Assembly (NCBI GenBank): GCA_947253885.1
Contig: CAMYAO010000010.1
Location: 1-64,000 of the forward strand
Direction: 5' to 3'
Source: an uncultured Clostridium sp.
GTDB lineage: Bacteria; Bacillota; Clostridia; Lachnospirales; Lachnospiraceae
Length of the DNA: 64,000 nucleotides
Shown one piece after another: positions 1-9,089 of this stretch; position 1 is the stretch's first letter; each line of letters opens with the position of its first letter. The notes under the pieces are model-generated. The model was given only the letters and a program-made list of their open reading frames with translations, was not told where the DNA came from and did no database searches. Position numbers and translations under genes: made by a program.

Positions 1-23
1 CGTCAGATGTGTATAAGAGACAG
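1..23 (+). other. Nextera/Tn5 adapter remnant
   Basis: The first 23 bases match the 3' end of the Illumina Nextera read-1 transposase adapter. Positions 5-23 are exactly the 19-base Tn5 mosaic end AGATGTGTATAAGAGACAG, preceded by the last four adapter bases CGTC. This is library-preparation sequence, not genome. It shows that the window begins at a contig end and that the library was tagmented. Confidence 0.97.
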
Positions 24-107
24 GTATAGATGAATAGTCGATAATATGATAAAATAAATTATAAAATTTTTATAAATTTTAAATTAGGAAAGGAATCAGA
101 CATACTT

Positions 108-653
108 ATGAAGGAACAAAAAAAGTGGAAACTTCCGATTGTTATTCTGGCAGTTTGTATTGTGGCAGTAGTCGGAGCAACTGTGACAATGGTTGTGCTG
201 GGACAGAAAGAAATCGGAAAGAGTGCTGGGAAGACGTTTTCCTCCTCGCAACCGAAGGAAACAGAAGAAAATAAAGTAGAAGAGATTTCATTAAAAAATT
301 TTACTTCCAAAGAGGAAAAGACCGAACCGGAATCTGCTGAAAGCAGAGCGGATATTGAAAAGGCAATGAAAGATAAAGACGGTTATATTTTTCCGCACTC
401 CGATAGAAAAGAACTTACGGAAAAGGATTTGAAAGGTATGTCTGCAAAGCAGCTGACATATGCACGGAATGAGATCTATGCCCGCCACGGGTTTGATTTC
501 AAGTCAAAGGAATTACAGGAGTACTTTGACAGTAAAAGCTGGTATCACAACAAGCATAAAAGCTATGACTGTGAAAAAGGAAGTATCGAAGAGAAAAATG
601 TAAATCTGATCATAAAATATCAGAAGAACGATTTACAGTACACACCGAAATAA
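108..653 (+). CDS. YARHG-domain membrane-anchored protein
   Basis: Protein of 181 residues. A basic N-terminus (KEQKKWK) leads into one membrane segment at about residues 10-32, then a polar Ser/Glu/Lys linker. The C-terminal part carries the YARHG signature (residues about 122-130, ARNEIYARHG) followed by a conserved aromatic tail with W-Y. YARHG domains are extracellular modules of Gram-positive surface proteins with no settled function. ATG at 108 is the first start in the frame. The next gene starts 15 bases after the stop, so the two are probably co-transcribed. Inference: envelope stress or cell-surface protein. Confidence 0.75.
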   Translation: MKEQKKWKLPIVILAVCIVAVVGATVTMVVLGQKEIGKSAGKTFSSSQPKETEENKVEEISLKNFTSKEEKTEPESAESRADIEKAMKDKDGYIFPHSDRKELTEKDLKGMSAKQLTYARNEIYARHGFDFKSKELQEYFDSKSWYHNKHKSYDCEKGSIEEKNVNLIIKYQKNDLQYTPK

Positions 654-668
654 GGAGATATAGAAATA

Positions 669-1973
669 ATGTTTTGTCCGAATTGTGGGAAACGGAATGA
701 TGATGAGGCTTTATTTTGTGGAGCCTGCGGTCAGTCATTAGTTGAATTTAAAGAAGAAGTGCAGTCGGGACCTCTGAGGGCTTCTGAAGAGGAAAAGATA
801 GCAGAGGAAGCAGTGCCGTCAGATATATCGTCAGAAGCGGCAGAGGAAGTAGTGCCGTTACAGACGTCGACAGAGGAAACGAAATCGGATCAGGAAAAAG
901 AGGAGCAGGAGATCAGAGAGTGGAAAGAAGGCTCCGAACCGAAAAATCTTCCTAAAGAGAAAAAGCCGTTTAACAAACGGATATGGGTTATTCTTGCAGA
1001 GGCGGTTATCCTGACAGCAGCGCTGGTGGCGTTTGTAAAGATCGGATCAGCTCAGTTCGGTCCGAAGAAAGTAGTTCAAGCCTATATAAAAGAATTAAAC
1101 AGCGGAAATTATGATGCTGCATATGATCTGCTACATATTGATAACGGTCAGTCGGATCTGTTAAGTAAGAAATCTTTTGCGTCTGTAATGCAGGAAGATG
1201 AATTTGCGAAGAGCAAGAATGCTACAGTTAACAGTGTTGGAGGTACTTATGGAGGAATGACTGAAGCGGTAGCAAAGATCAGTTACGGAAACGGAGAAGA
1301 CAAGACACTTACTCTGATAAAGACAGATAAAAAAGGTTTCTTTTTCTTTCCGAAGTGGAAAGTAAAAGTAGATGAGAGCCTGCAGGCGAAGAAGATTGCG
1401 GTCAGAACTCCAAAGGGTGCTACAGTTACAGTAGACAATAATAAGATTGAGGTAAAGCAGCCGACGGAATCGGTTGATATTTCGGCACTGTTTGTCGGAA
1501 AACATCGTATTACATCGTCTTTAGCCGGAATTACAGTAAATAGAGATATTAATATTACGAATGATGATCAGACCGTAGATCTGACAGGTGGATATATACC
1601 TGATAAAAAGACACAGGAGACAATGGCGAAGGACGGATATGAGTTGCTTTCTAAATACTATGAAGGCTTATCAAAGAAAAAGTGGTCAATTGTATCCGAC
1701 TGTATCAGTGGGAGCGGGACAAGTATAAAAGAATCATTTGAACATACGGATTCCGCTATTGCTTACAGCAAATTGTCCGGGAACACCGCAAAGCTTTCTT
1801 CGGACGGAATACGTGTAAACGAGGATGGAGAAATTACTTACACTATGGATTTTTCTTATAATATCTACACATCTTATGACAAGATGGAGCCATCTAAATT
1901 GTCAGATAAGCATGCAGAGATTGTTTTTGTATATAAAGAGGAAAAGTGGCAGATTCAGGACGGATCGATCTAG
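669..1973 (+). CDS. TcaA-like zinc-ribbon membrane protein
   Basis: Protein of 434 residues. The N-terminus is a zinc ribbon with two CxxC pairs (CPNC at 3-6, CGAC at 17-20). An acidic, low-complexity linker follows (about 30-95), then one membrane helix (about 104-126) and a large extracellular part. That part starts with an NTF2-like region (VVQAYIKELNSGNYDAAYDLL) and continues with beta-rich PEGA/TcaA-type segments (VRTPKGATVTVDNNKI). This order matches the TcaA/YvbJ family of envelope proteins linked to glycopeptide and cell-wall stress in staphylococci. The start has a good ribosome binding site (AAGGAGATATAGAAATAATG). Function here is inferred from architecture only. Confidence 0.7.
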   Translation: MFCPNCGKRNDDEALFCGACGQSLVEFKEEVQSGPLRASEEEKIAEEAVPSDISSEAAEEVVPLQTSTEETKSDQEKEEQEIREWKEGSEPKNLPKEKKPFNKRIWVILAEAVILTAALVAFVKIGSAQFGPKKVVQAYIKELNSGNYDAAYDLLHIDNGQSDLLSKKSFASVMQEDEFAKSKNATVNSVGGTYGGMTEAVAKISYGNGEDKTLTLIKTDKKGFFFFPKWKVKVDESLQAKKIAVRTPKGATVTVDNNKIEVKQPTESVDISALFVGKHRITSSLAGITVNRDINITNDDQTVDLTGGYIPDKKTQETMAKDGYELLSKYYEGLSKKKWSIVSDCISGSGTSIKESFEHTDSAIAYSKLSGNTAKLSSDGIRVNEDGEITYTMDFSYNIYTSYDKMEPSKLSDKHAEIVFVYKEEKWQIQDGSI

Positions 1974-1992
1974 GAACAGTTGAGGGAGAGAT

Positions 1993-2169
1993 ATGTATTG
2001 TACAAAATGCGGACATAAAAATAAGGATATGGCGAAGTTTTGTGTAAAGTGCGGAGCTGCATTGAGATCAGTGCAAAAAGCGGAGACTTCGACAGTAGAA
2101 ACTGATAACAGACAGCCGATTTTTTTCGGTGCAGAGATGAGAGAGAGGGAGAAAGATGAACAATTATAA
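1993..2169 (+). CDS. Small orphan zinc-ribbon protein, 58 aa
   Basis: A short reading frame begins with ATG at 1993 after GAGGGAGAG. The protein opens MYCTKCGHKNKDMAKFCVKC, a two-CxxC zinc ribbon almost the same as the N-terminus of the preceding 434-residue protein. It has no membrane segment and ends in a charged tail. It overlaps the start of the next gene by 14 bases, so translation is probably coupled. Such zinc ribbons normally sit at the front of longer membrane proteins. Here the ribbon and the membrane part (next gene) look split into two genes. Function unknown. Confidence 0.7.
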   Translation: MYCTKCGHKNKDMAKFCVKCGAALRSVQKAETSTVETDNRQPIFFGAEMREREKDEQL

Positions 2170-2917
2170 AAATATTTGTAAAGAGTGGATGACTGTTTTA
2201 AAGCAACCGATTGAAGGGGGAAGAGCGTTTGTCCTGCGCAAGAATCTGCCGGTTGCCGGAATTATCATTGGTATACAAGGGCTTCTTACAGCACTTTTGT
2301 CGTTAATATTCCAGCTCCGTTTATACGGAATGATTCAAAGTAAAGTATTTCAGTTATTTGAGTTGAACTACCGCAATTCGGACAATTTATTAAATAGTAA
2401 GGCGGCTTTCAAACAGGGAATGTCTATGTTGGGAATTCCGTATATAAAAGGATTTTTTGTGGCATTGATTTTTTCTCTGCTTTTAAGTGCAATTTTGATT
2501 TTATTAGTCTGGGGAACACAGGCGATTATTAAGAATCAGATCAGTTTTCAGGAAGCGGCAAGTATCGTTGCCGTACGCAGCATTTTACTGTCGCCGTTGT
2601 ATGCGATATCGATAATTCTTACTTTGATTCAGCCGTTTCTCGGGTTATCTGTCTTTTTTATGGCAGGATTCGCTACAATTATAATTTTGGGTATGGTAAT
2701 GCCTTGCTACCGTAAGGAGTGCAGAAATCTGGTTCCTTGGATGCTGATAATAGCGGTGTTTGTTTTTATTATAATAGAACTGCTCTTTTTAAGACAGGGG
2801 GTTAAACTGTATATACCATCTATGATCAGCCAGAGATTTGGTCAGCTTAACAACTATTTTTCACTTGGAAGTCAGAATTCTGTATGGACAGAGACATTTA
2901 AAAATATTTTTAGATAA
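2156..2917 (+). CDS. Multi-pass membrane protein next to zinc-ribbon gene
   Basis: Protein of 253 residues with about five hydrophobic segments (roughly 33-55, 98-123, 140-160, 165-182, 194-212) and a short soluble N-terminus. It resembles the membrane half of zinc-ribbon plus multi-TM (Yip1-like) proteins of Clostridia, but I cannot assign a family firmly. The start overlaps the upstream zinc-ribbon gene, so the two products may work as a pair. A rho-independent terminator follows directly, ending this transcription unit. Confidence 0.6.
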   Translation: MNNYKNICKEWMTVLKQPIEGGRAFVLRKNLPVAGIIIGIQGLLTALLSLIFQLRLYGMIQSKVFQLFELNYRNSDNLLNSKAAFKQGMSMLGIPYIKGFFVALIFSLLLSAILILLVWGTQAIIKNQISFQEAASIVAVRSILLSPLYAISIILTLIQPFLGLSVFFMAGFATIIILGMVMPCYRKECRNLVPWMLIIAVFVFIIIELLFLRQGVKLYIPSMISQRFGQLNNYFSLGSQNSVWTETFKNIFR

Positions 2918-2928
2918 AGAGAATATTA

Positions 2929-2969
2929 AACTGCCGGAGGAAGAAATATCTTTCGGCAGTTGTTTTTTC
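2929..2969 (+). terminator. Rho-independent terminator
   Basis: Inverted repeat AACTGCCG / CGGCAGTT followed by a T-rich run (TGTTTTTTC). It closes the 108-2917 unit. Confidence 0.8.
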
Positions 2970-3042
2970 TATAGAAAATTGTAATATATTTTTTAGAGAA
3001 TGCGAAATGTGCAGTGTGGTAACAAACAGGAGATGCTTTATA

Positions 3043-4386
3043 GTGAGTAAAAAGAAATATGCAAAAGATCTGATAGACACATATGCGGTTTTTCAGGATA
3101 TAGCAGAACAGAGGGAAACACTTTGGATCAATGATAAATATGTACCATTTGATTTGGTGGACGGATTGTGCCAGTTGATTGTATCGGATCAAGATATCAA
3201 AGAGGCGGAAGATCGTTTGAAAAGATTTGCTCCTTATATCCGAAAGTGTTTTCCGGAGACCTTGCCGGACGAGGGGTTGATTGAATCCCCTCTCAGGAAT
3301 ATCCGCAAGATGCGGAAAGTATTATCACAGAATGGGATTTCTGAAAGATTGTTTTTGAAGATGGACAGTCATCTGGCAATTGCGGGTTCCGTAAAAGCAA
3401 GAGGTGGAATCTATGAGGTGCTTCAGTATGCGGAGAAACTTGCTTTAGATTCGGGAATTATAACGGTTGAAGATAATTATGAACAATTTGCAGAGGAGAA
3501 GGTAAAGGATTTTTTTCGTAAATTTACCATTCAGGTGGGGTCTACCGGAAATCTGGGGCTGTCCATCGGTATTATGAGTGCAGTTCTCGGTTTTAAGGTT
3601 CGGGTTCATATGTCGGCAGACACACGAGAGTGGAAAAAGGAATTGCTTCGAAGCAAAGGAGTGGAAGTAATAGAGTATATCGGGGATTATTCGGAAGCAG
3701 TACGGGAAGGACGCCGGGATTCCGAGCGGGATCCGTTAAGTTATTTCGTAGACGATGAAAATTCACGTGCATTATTTTTGGGTTATGCCGTTGCGGCGAA
3801 GCGTTTGCAAAAGCAGTTGGAGGAGAAAGAAATCACGATAGATGAAGCACATCCGCTGATCGTTTATCTGCCCTGCGGAGTCGGAGGGGCTCCGGGAGGG
3901 ATATGCTACGGGCTGAAACGAGTGTTTCGCGATCATGTACATGTGTTTTTCTGTGAGCCGACACTGTTCCCTTCTGTTCTGATCGGAATGGCTTCTAATC
4001 GGTACAATGAAATCAATGTCAGTGATTTCGGACTGGGTAGCTGCTCGGAGGCGGACGGATTGGCATGTGCCGCTCCTTCCGGGTTTGTTACAAGAATCGA
4101 TCGCAATCTCGTTTCCGGAATTTTTACTGTAAAAGATGACAATCTTTTTTCTTATATGAAACAGCTCATGGATACAGAGGATCTGTTTGTGGAACCATCT
4201 GCCTGTGCGGCATTTCATGGAGCAGTACATCTGATGGAAGAAGTTTCGGGACGGGATTATTTAAAGAAACAGGGACTGGATGCGGAAACTCTCTCCAATG
4301 CAGTACAGATTTGTTGGGCAACGGGAGGAAGTCTGGTTCCGAGAGAAGTTCGTGAGGAATATTTAAAGAGAAGCAGAGAAAAATAA
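3043..4386 (+). CDS. dsdA: D-serine ammonia-lyase
   Basis: PLP enzyme of about 447 residues that converts D-serine to pyruvate and ammonia. Family-specific features: the PLP-lysine motif SVKARGG inside LAIAGSVKARGGIYEVL, the phosphate-binding loop GSTGNLG, and a late Gly-rich segment LPCGVGGAPGGI, all in the spacing of the DsdA branch (usual length about 440). I chose GTG at 3043 because it has AGGAG about ten bases upstream; an ATG at 3007 would add 12 unconserved residues. The gene stands alone between two terminators. Plausible role: detoxifying or using D-serine, for example from mucosal or peptidoglycan-derived sources (inference). Confidence 0.9.
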   Translation: MSKKKYAKDLIDTYAVFQDIAEQRETLWINDKYVPFDLVDGLCQLIVSDQDIKEAEDRLKRFAPYIRKCFPETLPDEGLIESPLRNIRKMRKVLSQNGISERLFLKMDSHLAIAGSVKARGGIYEVLQYAEKLALDSGIITVEDNYEQFAEEKVKDFFRKFTIQVGSTGNLGLSIGIMSAVLGFKVRVHMSADTREWKKELLRSKGVEVIEYIGDYSEAVREGRRDSERDPLSYFVDDENSRALFLGYAVAAKRLQKQLEEKEITIDEAHPLIVYLPCGVGGAPGGICYGLKRVFRDHVHVFFCEPTLFPSVLIGMASNRYNEINVSDFGLGSCSEADGLACAAPSGFVTRIDRNLVSGIFTVKDDNLFSYMKQLMDTEDLFVEPSACAAFHGAVHLMEEVSGRDYLKKQGLDAETLSNAVQICWATGGSLVPREVREEYLKRSREK

Positions 4387-4413
4387 ATCGGGACAACAGG
4401 GAAAAGGAAGAGG

Positions 4414-4463
4414 GCAGTTTTTTTTATCGGCAGAATTAAGTCGGTAAAGAAGGCTGCTTTTTC
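4414..4463 (+). terminator. Rho-independent terminator after dsdA
   Basis: A long stem, GCAGTTTTTTTTATCGGC pairing with GTCGGTAAAGAAGGCTGC (several G-U pairs), with an 8-base loop and followed by TTTTTC. It separates dsdA from the ABC transporter operon. Confidence 0.7.
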
Positions 4464-4536
4464 TTACATGATGTGTAAGTATATTTTTCATAAAAAGAAT
4501 ATTAGAATGAAAGTGATAACAGAGGAGGTAAAAGGT

Positions 4537-5310
4537 GTGAAAGAAATTTTAAAAGTTGAGTCATTAAAAAAATACTATGGGAAAGAGCAAAATGTTATAA
4601 AGGCATTACATGGAATATCCTTTCAGGTAACAAAAGGAGAATTTTTGGGTATTATGGGAAGCAGCGGTTCCGGAAAAACGACCCTGTTGAACTGTCTTGC
4701 CACAATTATAAAACCGACGGCGGGGTTGATTCGGATACAGGGACGGGAGTTGAGCACTTTCAAAGGAGATCAACTGGCTGATTACAGGGGAAAAGAAATA
4801 GGTTATTTATTTCAGAACTTTGAGCTGCTGGACAATCTGACAGCAAAGGAAAATATTTTGTTGCCGGCTTCTTTACACAAACTATCAGAAAAGGACAGTA
4901 AACAAAGGTTGAATACATTGGCAGAGTATCTGGATATTAAAGAGATACTGGATAAGTTTCCGTCGCAGATATCGGGTGGACAGAAACAGAGGGTGGCTGC
5001 GGCACGTGCACTGATCTTAAAGCCTAAAATCGTACTTGCAGACGAACCGACGGGAGCTCTGGATTCTCAGAATGCTCGCAGTCTTATGGAACATTTATCA
5101 AAATTGAATGAGGTGGAACGTGCAACAATTCTCATGGTTACTCATGATGCGGCAGCAGCTGCATTTTGTAATCGTATTTTGTTTATACAGGACGGAAAAC
5201 TTTTTCATGAGATTCGGCGAGATATTCCGCGGGAGACAAAGCAGGATTTTTATCAGCGAATTTTAAAGGTTATGTCTGTTCTTGCCGGAGGGAATCAAAA
5301 TGTTTTATAA
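4537..5310 (+). CDS. Bce-type ABC transporter ATP-binding protein
   Basis: ATPase of about 257 residues with Walker A GSSGSGKTT, Q-loop LFQNFELL, signature ISGGQKQR, Walker B IVLADEPTGALD and H-loop MVTHD. The GALDS pattern is typical of MacB/LolD/BceA-type ATPases. GTG at 4537 is preferred because AGAGGAGG lies just upstream; upstream in-frame starts lack a site. It overlaps the permease gene by 11 bases, and a two-component system follows. This is the standard layout of antimicrobial-peptide sensing and resistance modules (BceAB-RS type). The specific peptide cannot be told from sequence. Confidence 0.87.
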   Translation: MKEILKVESLKKYYGKEQNVIKALHGISFQVTKGEFLGIMGSSGSGKTTLLNCLATIIKPTAGLIRIQGRELSTFKGDQLADYRGKEIGYLFQNFELLDNLTAKENILLPASLHKLSEKDSKQRLNTLAEYLDIKEILDKFPSQISGGQKQRVAAARALILKPKIVLADEPTGALDSQNARSLMEHLSKLNEVERATILMVTHDAAAAAFCNRILFIQDGKLFHEIRRDIPRETKQDFYQRILKVMSVLAGGNQNVL

Positions 5311-7324
5311 ATTAGCCGCCGCAAACAGTAAAAGAGATCGAAAAGATAACAGTCTGTATTTCGGATCCATGATTATTTCCATCATTGCATTCTATATCAT
5401 ACTTTCACTGTCCGATCAGGATGTTATGGTATTTTTAAAGCGAATGGAGAGTGATGCAGTTAATCGATTGTTTGCAGTGATTCCGTTTTTTTATCTCGCA
5501 ACATTGGTGGTATTGTTTCTTCTAGTCTATTTTGTAAACAGCATACAGATGGAGGAAAGGAAGCGTGAATTCGGGATCTATCTTACTTTAGGAATGAAAA
5601 GAAGAAATCTGTTCGGATTATTATTGCTGGAAGATTTTCGAAGCAGTATTAACGCACTTATAATCGGATTACCGGTTGCGGTGATGTTGTCGGAATGTAT
5701 CAGTCTGGTTACATCTAAGCTGGCAGGTTTGGGAATTGTCGGACATCGATTTTCGATTTCCTTAGAGGCGGTTGTTTATACTGTGCTGGGGTTTCTTGCA
5801 GTAAAGCTGTTCACTTTTATATTTCTGTGTATCAAAATATACAAAAAAGATATCGGTGATCTATTAAATTATTCACCGATGGGGATAAAAAAGCAGCTGC
5901 CAAAAGTTGTTTATATAATCGCTGTGGTAATCGGGATCTTCATGCTGATAAAGGTATATCGTGTCGGAATCAATGGAGGAATTACTGTATTGCTGGGAGT
6001 AGCCGGGACGATTTTGCTGTTTTTCGGGTTGAGAGTTGTAATTGGAGCGATCGCCGGTTTTAAAAGTAAAAAAAGACTTCATACCTATAATTTCAGGCAA
6101 ATACAGGAGCTGATTATTTATCGGTCTACGATGTTGGCAATCTGCTCTCTTCTGATTTTTTCTGCATTATGCTTATTTGGAGCCGGAATTGCGATTTCAA
6201 CAGATGAAACAAAACATTCTGCTCATTTGCTGGATTATACTTTTCGGGAAAAAGATAGTGAAAATGTGGGATCTTTAAATCAGAGCAGAATAAAACAGAT
6301 GTTGCAGACAGCGCATGCAGACAGGTATTTTTCTGAGATATTAGCAGTACAGACAGGAACTCCGTCAAAACTACAATCGGTTTCTTTTCGGAATTTGATC
6401 CGCCATCTGCAAGGGACAGAGTCGGATGCAGGATTTGATTCCGTGATAGATAACTGGAAAAATGAGCAGGATTGTTATTTGATCTCTTTGAGCAGTTATA
6501 ATCATTTGAGACGAGCGGCAAATAAAGCACCGTTGGTTTTGAAGAAAGGACAGGCGGCTTTTTATATGGGAGAAGGGTTTGCGTCTGAGAAGAGCGTGAT
6601 AGATGCCGCTCTGGCACAACAGCCGGAAATCTCTATTATGGGAGACCGATTAAGATTGACCGGAACATTGGAGTCATTGCCGTTGGTAACGGATCGTTCC
6701 ATTCAAATCTCGACTGCCTTGATTGTTCCGGATACAATGTTTCAATCCTATACTAAAGGAAAGATATCTACCTATGTAAGTGGGATATTAAAACCGGAGA
6801 TTGTAAAAGAAAAAGGACAGATGAAAGCAATTCTTGATATAAATAAGGAATTGGATCGAATTGGAATAAGATACAAAAGTTATATTCAGAATATGGGAAG
6901 ACAATTGTTCTTTACAGTTTCGGCAAGCTATATTACGATTTATCTGGCCAGTATGTTTCTGATTGTGGCAAATGCCATGATTGGAGTACAGTTCCTTATG
7001 GGACAGAGAAAGTCTTATAAGCGATATCAGACTCTGATCCGTTTGGGAGCGACATACAGCAGTTTATGTAAAGCATCTGGAAAACAGATTAACTGGCATT
7101 TCGGGCTTCCGGTATTGGTAGCCTTTGTAAACAGTATATTTGGAGTTCAGATTCTTTTGGACGGGATTGTACCTTTCAGTCTTCGCAAAGGAATCGGACA
7201 TTGGCAGGTGGCGGCAGGGGTCATCGGATTGTTGGTTGTGTTTGAGCTGATCTACCTGTATGTGGTTAAAAAGCAGAGCAATCGTTATATAAGGACTCTG
7301 ATGGAGCTGAAAAGAGAAGATTAA
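5300..7324 (+). CDS. Bce-type ABC transporter permease
   Basis: Protein of about 674 residues with ten predicted membrane helices in the BceB arrangement: TM1 near residues 18-38, a FtsX-like group TM2-4, further helices up to about 300, a roughly 200-residue extracellular domain between TM7 and TM8 (about 310-510), and three C-terminal helices. That external domain is the hallmark of peptide-antibiotic-sensing permeases. ATG at 5300 follows GGAGGG. It is coupled to the ATPase upstream and the response regulator 17 bases downstream. The expected role is to bind peptide antibiotics, protect their lipid target and signal flux to the partner kinase. Confidence 0.87.
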   Translation: MFYKLAAANSKRDRKDNSLYFGSMIISIIAFYIILSLSDQDVMVFLKRMESDAVNRLFAVIPFFYLATLVVLFLLVYFVNSIQMEERKREFGIYLTLGMKRRNLFGLLLLEDFRSSINALIIGLPVAVMLSECISLVTSKLAGLGIVGHRFSISLEAVVYTVLGFLAVKLFTFIFLCIKIYKKDIGDLLNYSPMGIKKQLPKVVYIIAVVIGIFMLIKVYRVGINGGITVLLGVAGTILLFFGLRVVIGAIAGFKSKKRLHTYNFRQIQELIIYRSTMLAICSLLIFSALCLFGAGIAISTDETKHSAHLLDYTFREKDSENVGSLNQSRIKQMLQTAHADRYFSEILAVQTGTPSKLQSVSFRNLIRHLQGTESDAGFDSVIDNWKNEQDCYLISLSSYNHLRRAANKAPLVLKKGQAAFYMGEGFASEKSVIDAALAQQPEISIMGDRLRLTGTLESLPLVTDRSIQISTALIVPDTMFQSYTKGKISTYVSGILKPEIVKEKGQMKAILDINKELDRIGIRYKSYIQNMGRQLFFTVSASYITIYLASMFLIVANAMIGVQFLMGQRKSYKRYQTLIRLGATYSSLCKASGKQINWHFGLPVLVAFVNSIFGVQILLDGIVPFSLRKGIGHWQVAAGVIGLLVVFELIYLYVVKKQSNRYIRTLMELKRED

Positions 7325-7341
7325 ACGTAGAAAGGAGCGGA

Positions 7342-8019
7342 ATGAAGCATATTTTGATTGTAGAAGACGAAGTATTCATAAGAGAAGAACTTGCAGCTAT
7401 GTTGGAAAAAGCAGGATATTCAACGAAGCTGATTACGGATTTTTCGGATACAACGAATCAGATTTTGGAGTATCAGACCGATTTGATCCTGTTGGATTTA
7501 AATTTACCGAAGGAAGACGGCTTTCAAATATGCAGAAATATTAAAAGTAAGAGTTCTATACCGATTCTGATCCTTACTTCCCGCGAGCAGTGGAACGATG
7601 AGGTTTCGGCTTTGCGACTGGGGGCGGATGAGTATCTGACTAAGCCTTTCAGAAAGGAAAGACTGCTGGCACGAATTGAGAATGTACTGAAGCGATACGA
7701 AGGAAGAGGAAATTTACTGGAAAGAGATAACTTTTTACTTGACAGAAACACCTATACCTTATATATCAACGGAGATTCTGTGCTTTTACCTCAGAATCAG
7801 GGGAAATTGTTAGAAGCCATGATCACCTCTAATTCGGAGGTGGTTTCAAAAGAAGAATTGAGTATGTGTTTATGGAACACGGTTGAGTTTATAGATGAAA
7901 ATGCATTGCAGGTAAATATAGCAAGGCTGAAGAAGGTTATGAAAGAGGTCGGAATGCCACATCGGATACAGTCGGTTCGGGGAATCGGCTATAAATTGAC
8001 AGGAGGGAAGTCGGATTGA
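7342..8019 (+). CDS. OmpR-family response regulator (BceR-like)
   Basis: Protein of 225 residues. The receiver domain (1-115) has the acidic pair E9-D10, the phospho-acceptor Asp in LILLDLNLP, the conserved Thr/Ser (ILTSRE) and Lys (LTKPF). The C-terminal winged helix (about 130-222) ends RGIGYKL, typical of OmpR/PhoB regulators. AAAGGAGCG precedes the ATG. The stop overlaps the kinase start by four bases. The natural target is the bceAB-like operon just upstream (inference). Confidence 0.88.
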   Translation: MKHILIVEDEVFIREELAAMLEKAGYSTKLITDFSDTTNQILEYQTDLILLDLNLPKEDGFQICRNIKSKSSIPILILTSREQWNDEVSALRLGADEYLTKPFRKERLLARIENVLKRYEGRGNLLERDNFLLDRNTYTLYINGDSVLLPQNQGKLLEAMITSNSEVVSKEELSMCLWNTVEFIDENALQVNIARLKKVMKEVGMPHRIQSVRGIGYKLTGGKSD

Positions 8020-9035
8020 GGAGAACATGGACATATCTGATATCAAATATTCCATGGCTGCTGGTTCTTTTGGCAATGGACGGAGTAACGGTGATGTGGT
8101 TGTGGTTAGCGGATATCAGAGTATTACAGGCATTGAGTGCGGCGCTGGTTTTAATAACAGTGATTATATTTCTCAGTATTTGTTATATATCGGCACACAT
8201 GGAAAGGAGAAAAGAAATCGCACTCAATGCATTTTTTTCAGACCCGAATCCGGATACAGAGGAGGAATTACTGATGCGTTATCCTCAGTTTAAAAAAGAG
8301 TTGCTGAAAAATCTGATCGAAACGGTTTATCAGCAAGAGTATGAGATTGCAACTGCCAAGAGGATTCTGTCGGAGTATCAGGACTATGTAGAGATGTGGG
8401 CACATGAGATCAAGCTGCCCCTGTCCTTATTGACATTACTTTTGGACAATCGGAAAGAGGATCTGCCGGAGGAGGTGGTCCGGAAGTTAGACTATATACG
8501 AAATCAGATTCAGGACAATATTTCCCGGATTTTGTTGTATTACAGGGTCAGAAGTGAGAAAAAGGATTATCTGTTTGAACTGCTTGAGTTGCAGGAGTGC
8601 TTAGAAGATGTACTGAAAGATTACGAACCTCTTTTGAAAGAGAAGAATATTACAGTAAAGAAAACAGGAATAGGCGGAACTGTTTATACAGATGATCGGG
8701 GATTTCAATTTATGGTGGGACAGATTATAAGCAATGCGATTAAATACAGCCCGCGAGATTCTGTGATAGAAATTGCAATAGAAACAATCGAAAATAAAAG
8801 TGTTCTGTCATTTTCCGATAACGGTTGCGGAATCAAATCCTGTGATCTGCCCTATATTTTTGAAAAAGGTTTTACAGGGGAGTCCGGTTCGATTAAGAAA
8901 AAGGCAACCGGAATGGGACTTTATCTGGTAAAGCAGATAGCAGATGATTTGAAGATAGAGATAGAAGTAAAGTCGGAATGGATGCATGGATTTAAATTGA
9001 CACTTTGTTTTGATCGGGAAGAGGAAATAAAATAG
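8016..9035 (+). CDS. BceS-like intramembrane-sensing histidine kinase
   Basis: Protein of 339 residues with two N-terminal helices (about 12-30 and 37-57) separated by only a few residues, so it has no extracellular sensor domain. This is the design of BceS-type kinases that take their signal from the transporter. The H-box is EMWAHEIKLPLS, the N-box IISNAIKYSP, then the G1 box DNGCGI and G2 box GMGLYLV. The start is TTG at 8016, overlapping the regulator stop. No terminator follows; the next element is the structured leader of the MATE gene. Confidence 0.88.
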   Translation: MRRTWTYLISNIPWLLVLLAMDGVTVMWLWLADIRVLQALSAALVLITVIIFLSICYISAHMERRKEIALNAFFSDPNPDTEEELLMRYPQFKKELLKNLIETVYQQEYEIATAKRILSEYQDYVEMWAHEIKLPLSLLTLLLDNRKEDLPEEVVRKLDYIRNQIQDNISRILLYYRVRSEKKDYLFELLELQECLEDVLKDYEPLLKEKNITVKKTGIGGTVYTDDRGFQFMVGQIISNAIKYSPRDSVIEIAIETIENKSVLSFSDNGCGIKSCDLPYIFEKGFTGESGSIKKKATGMGLYLVKQIADDLKIEIEVKSEWMHGFKLTLCFDREEEIK

Positions 9036-9089
9036 AAAAAAATATAGAATTTACAGATCGAATATGGTATATTTTTATTCAAATATACA

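Noticed and set aside
5..23. A genomic Tn5-like transposon end.
   Set aside because: The bases continue upstream with the Nextera adapter tail CGTC and sit exactly at the contig edge; no transposase or target duplication is seen.
3772..4230. Long antisense frames, such as the one opposite dsdA, as genes.
   Set aside because: They mirror strong coding frames on the + strand, lack ribosome sites and show no family pattern.
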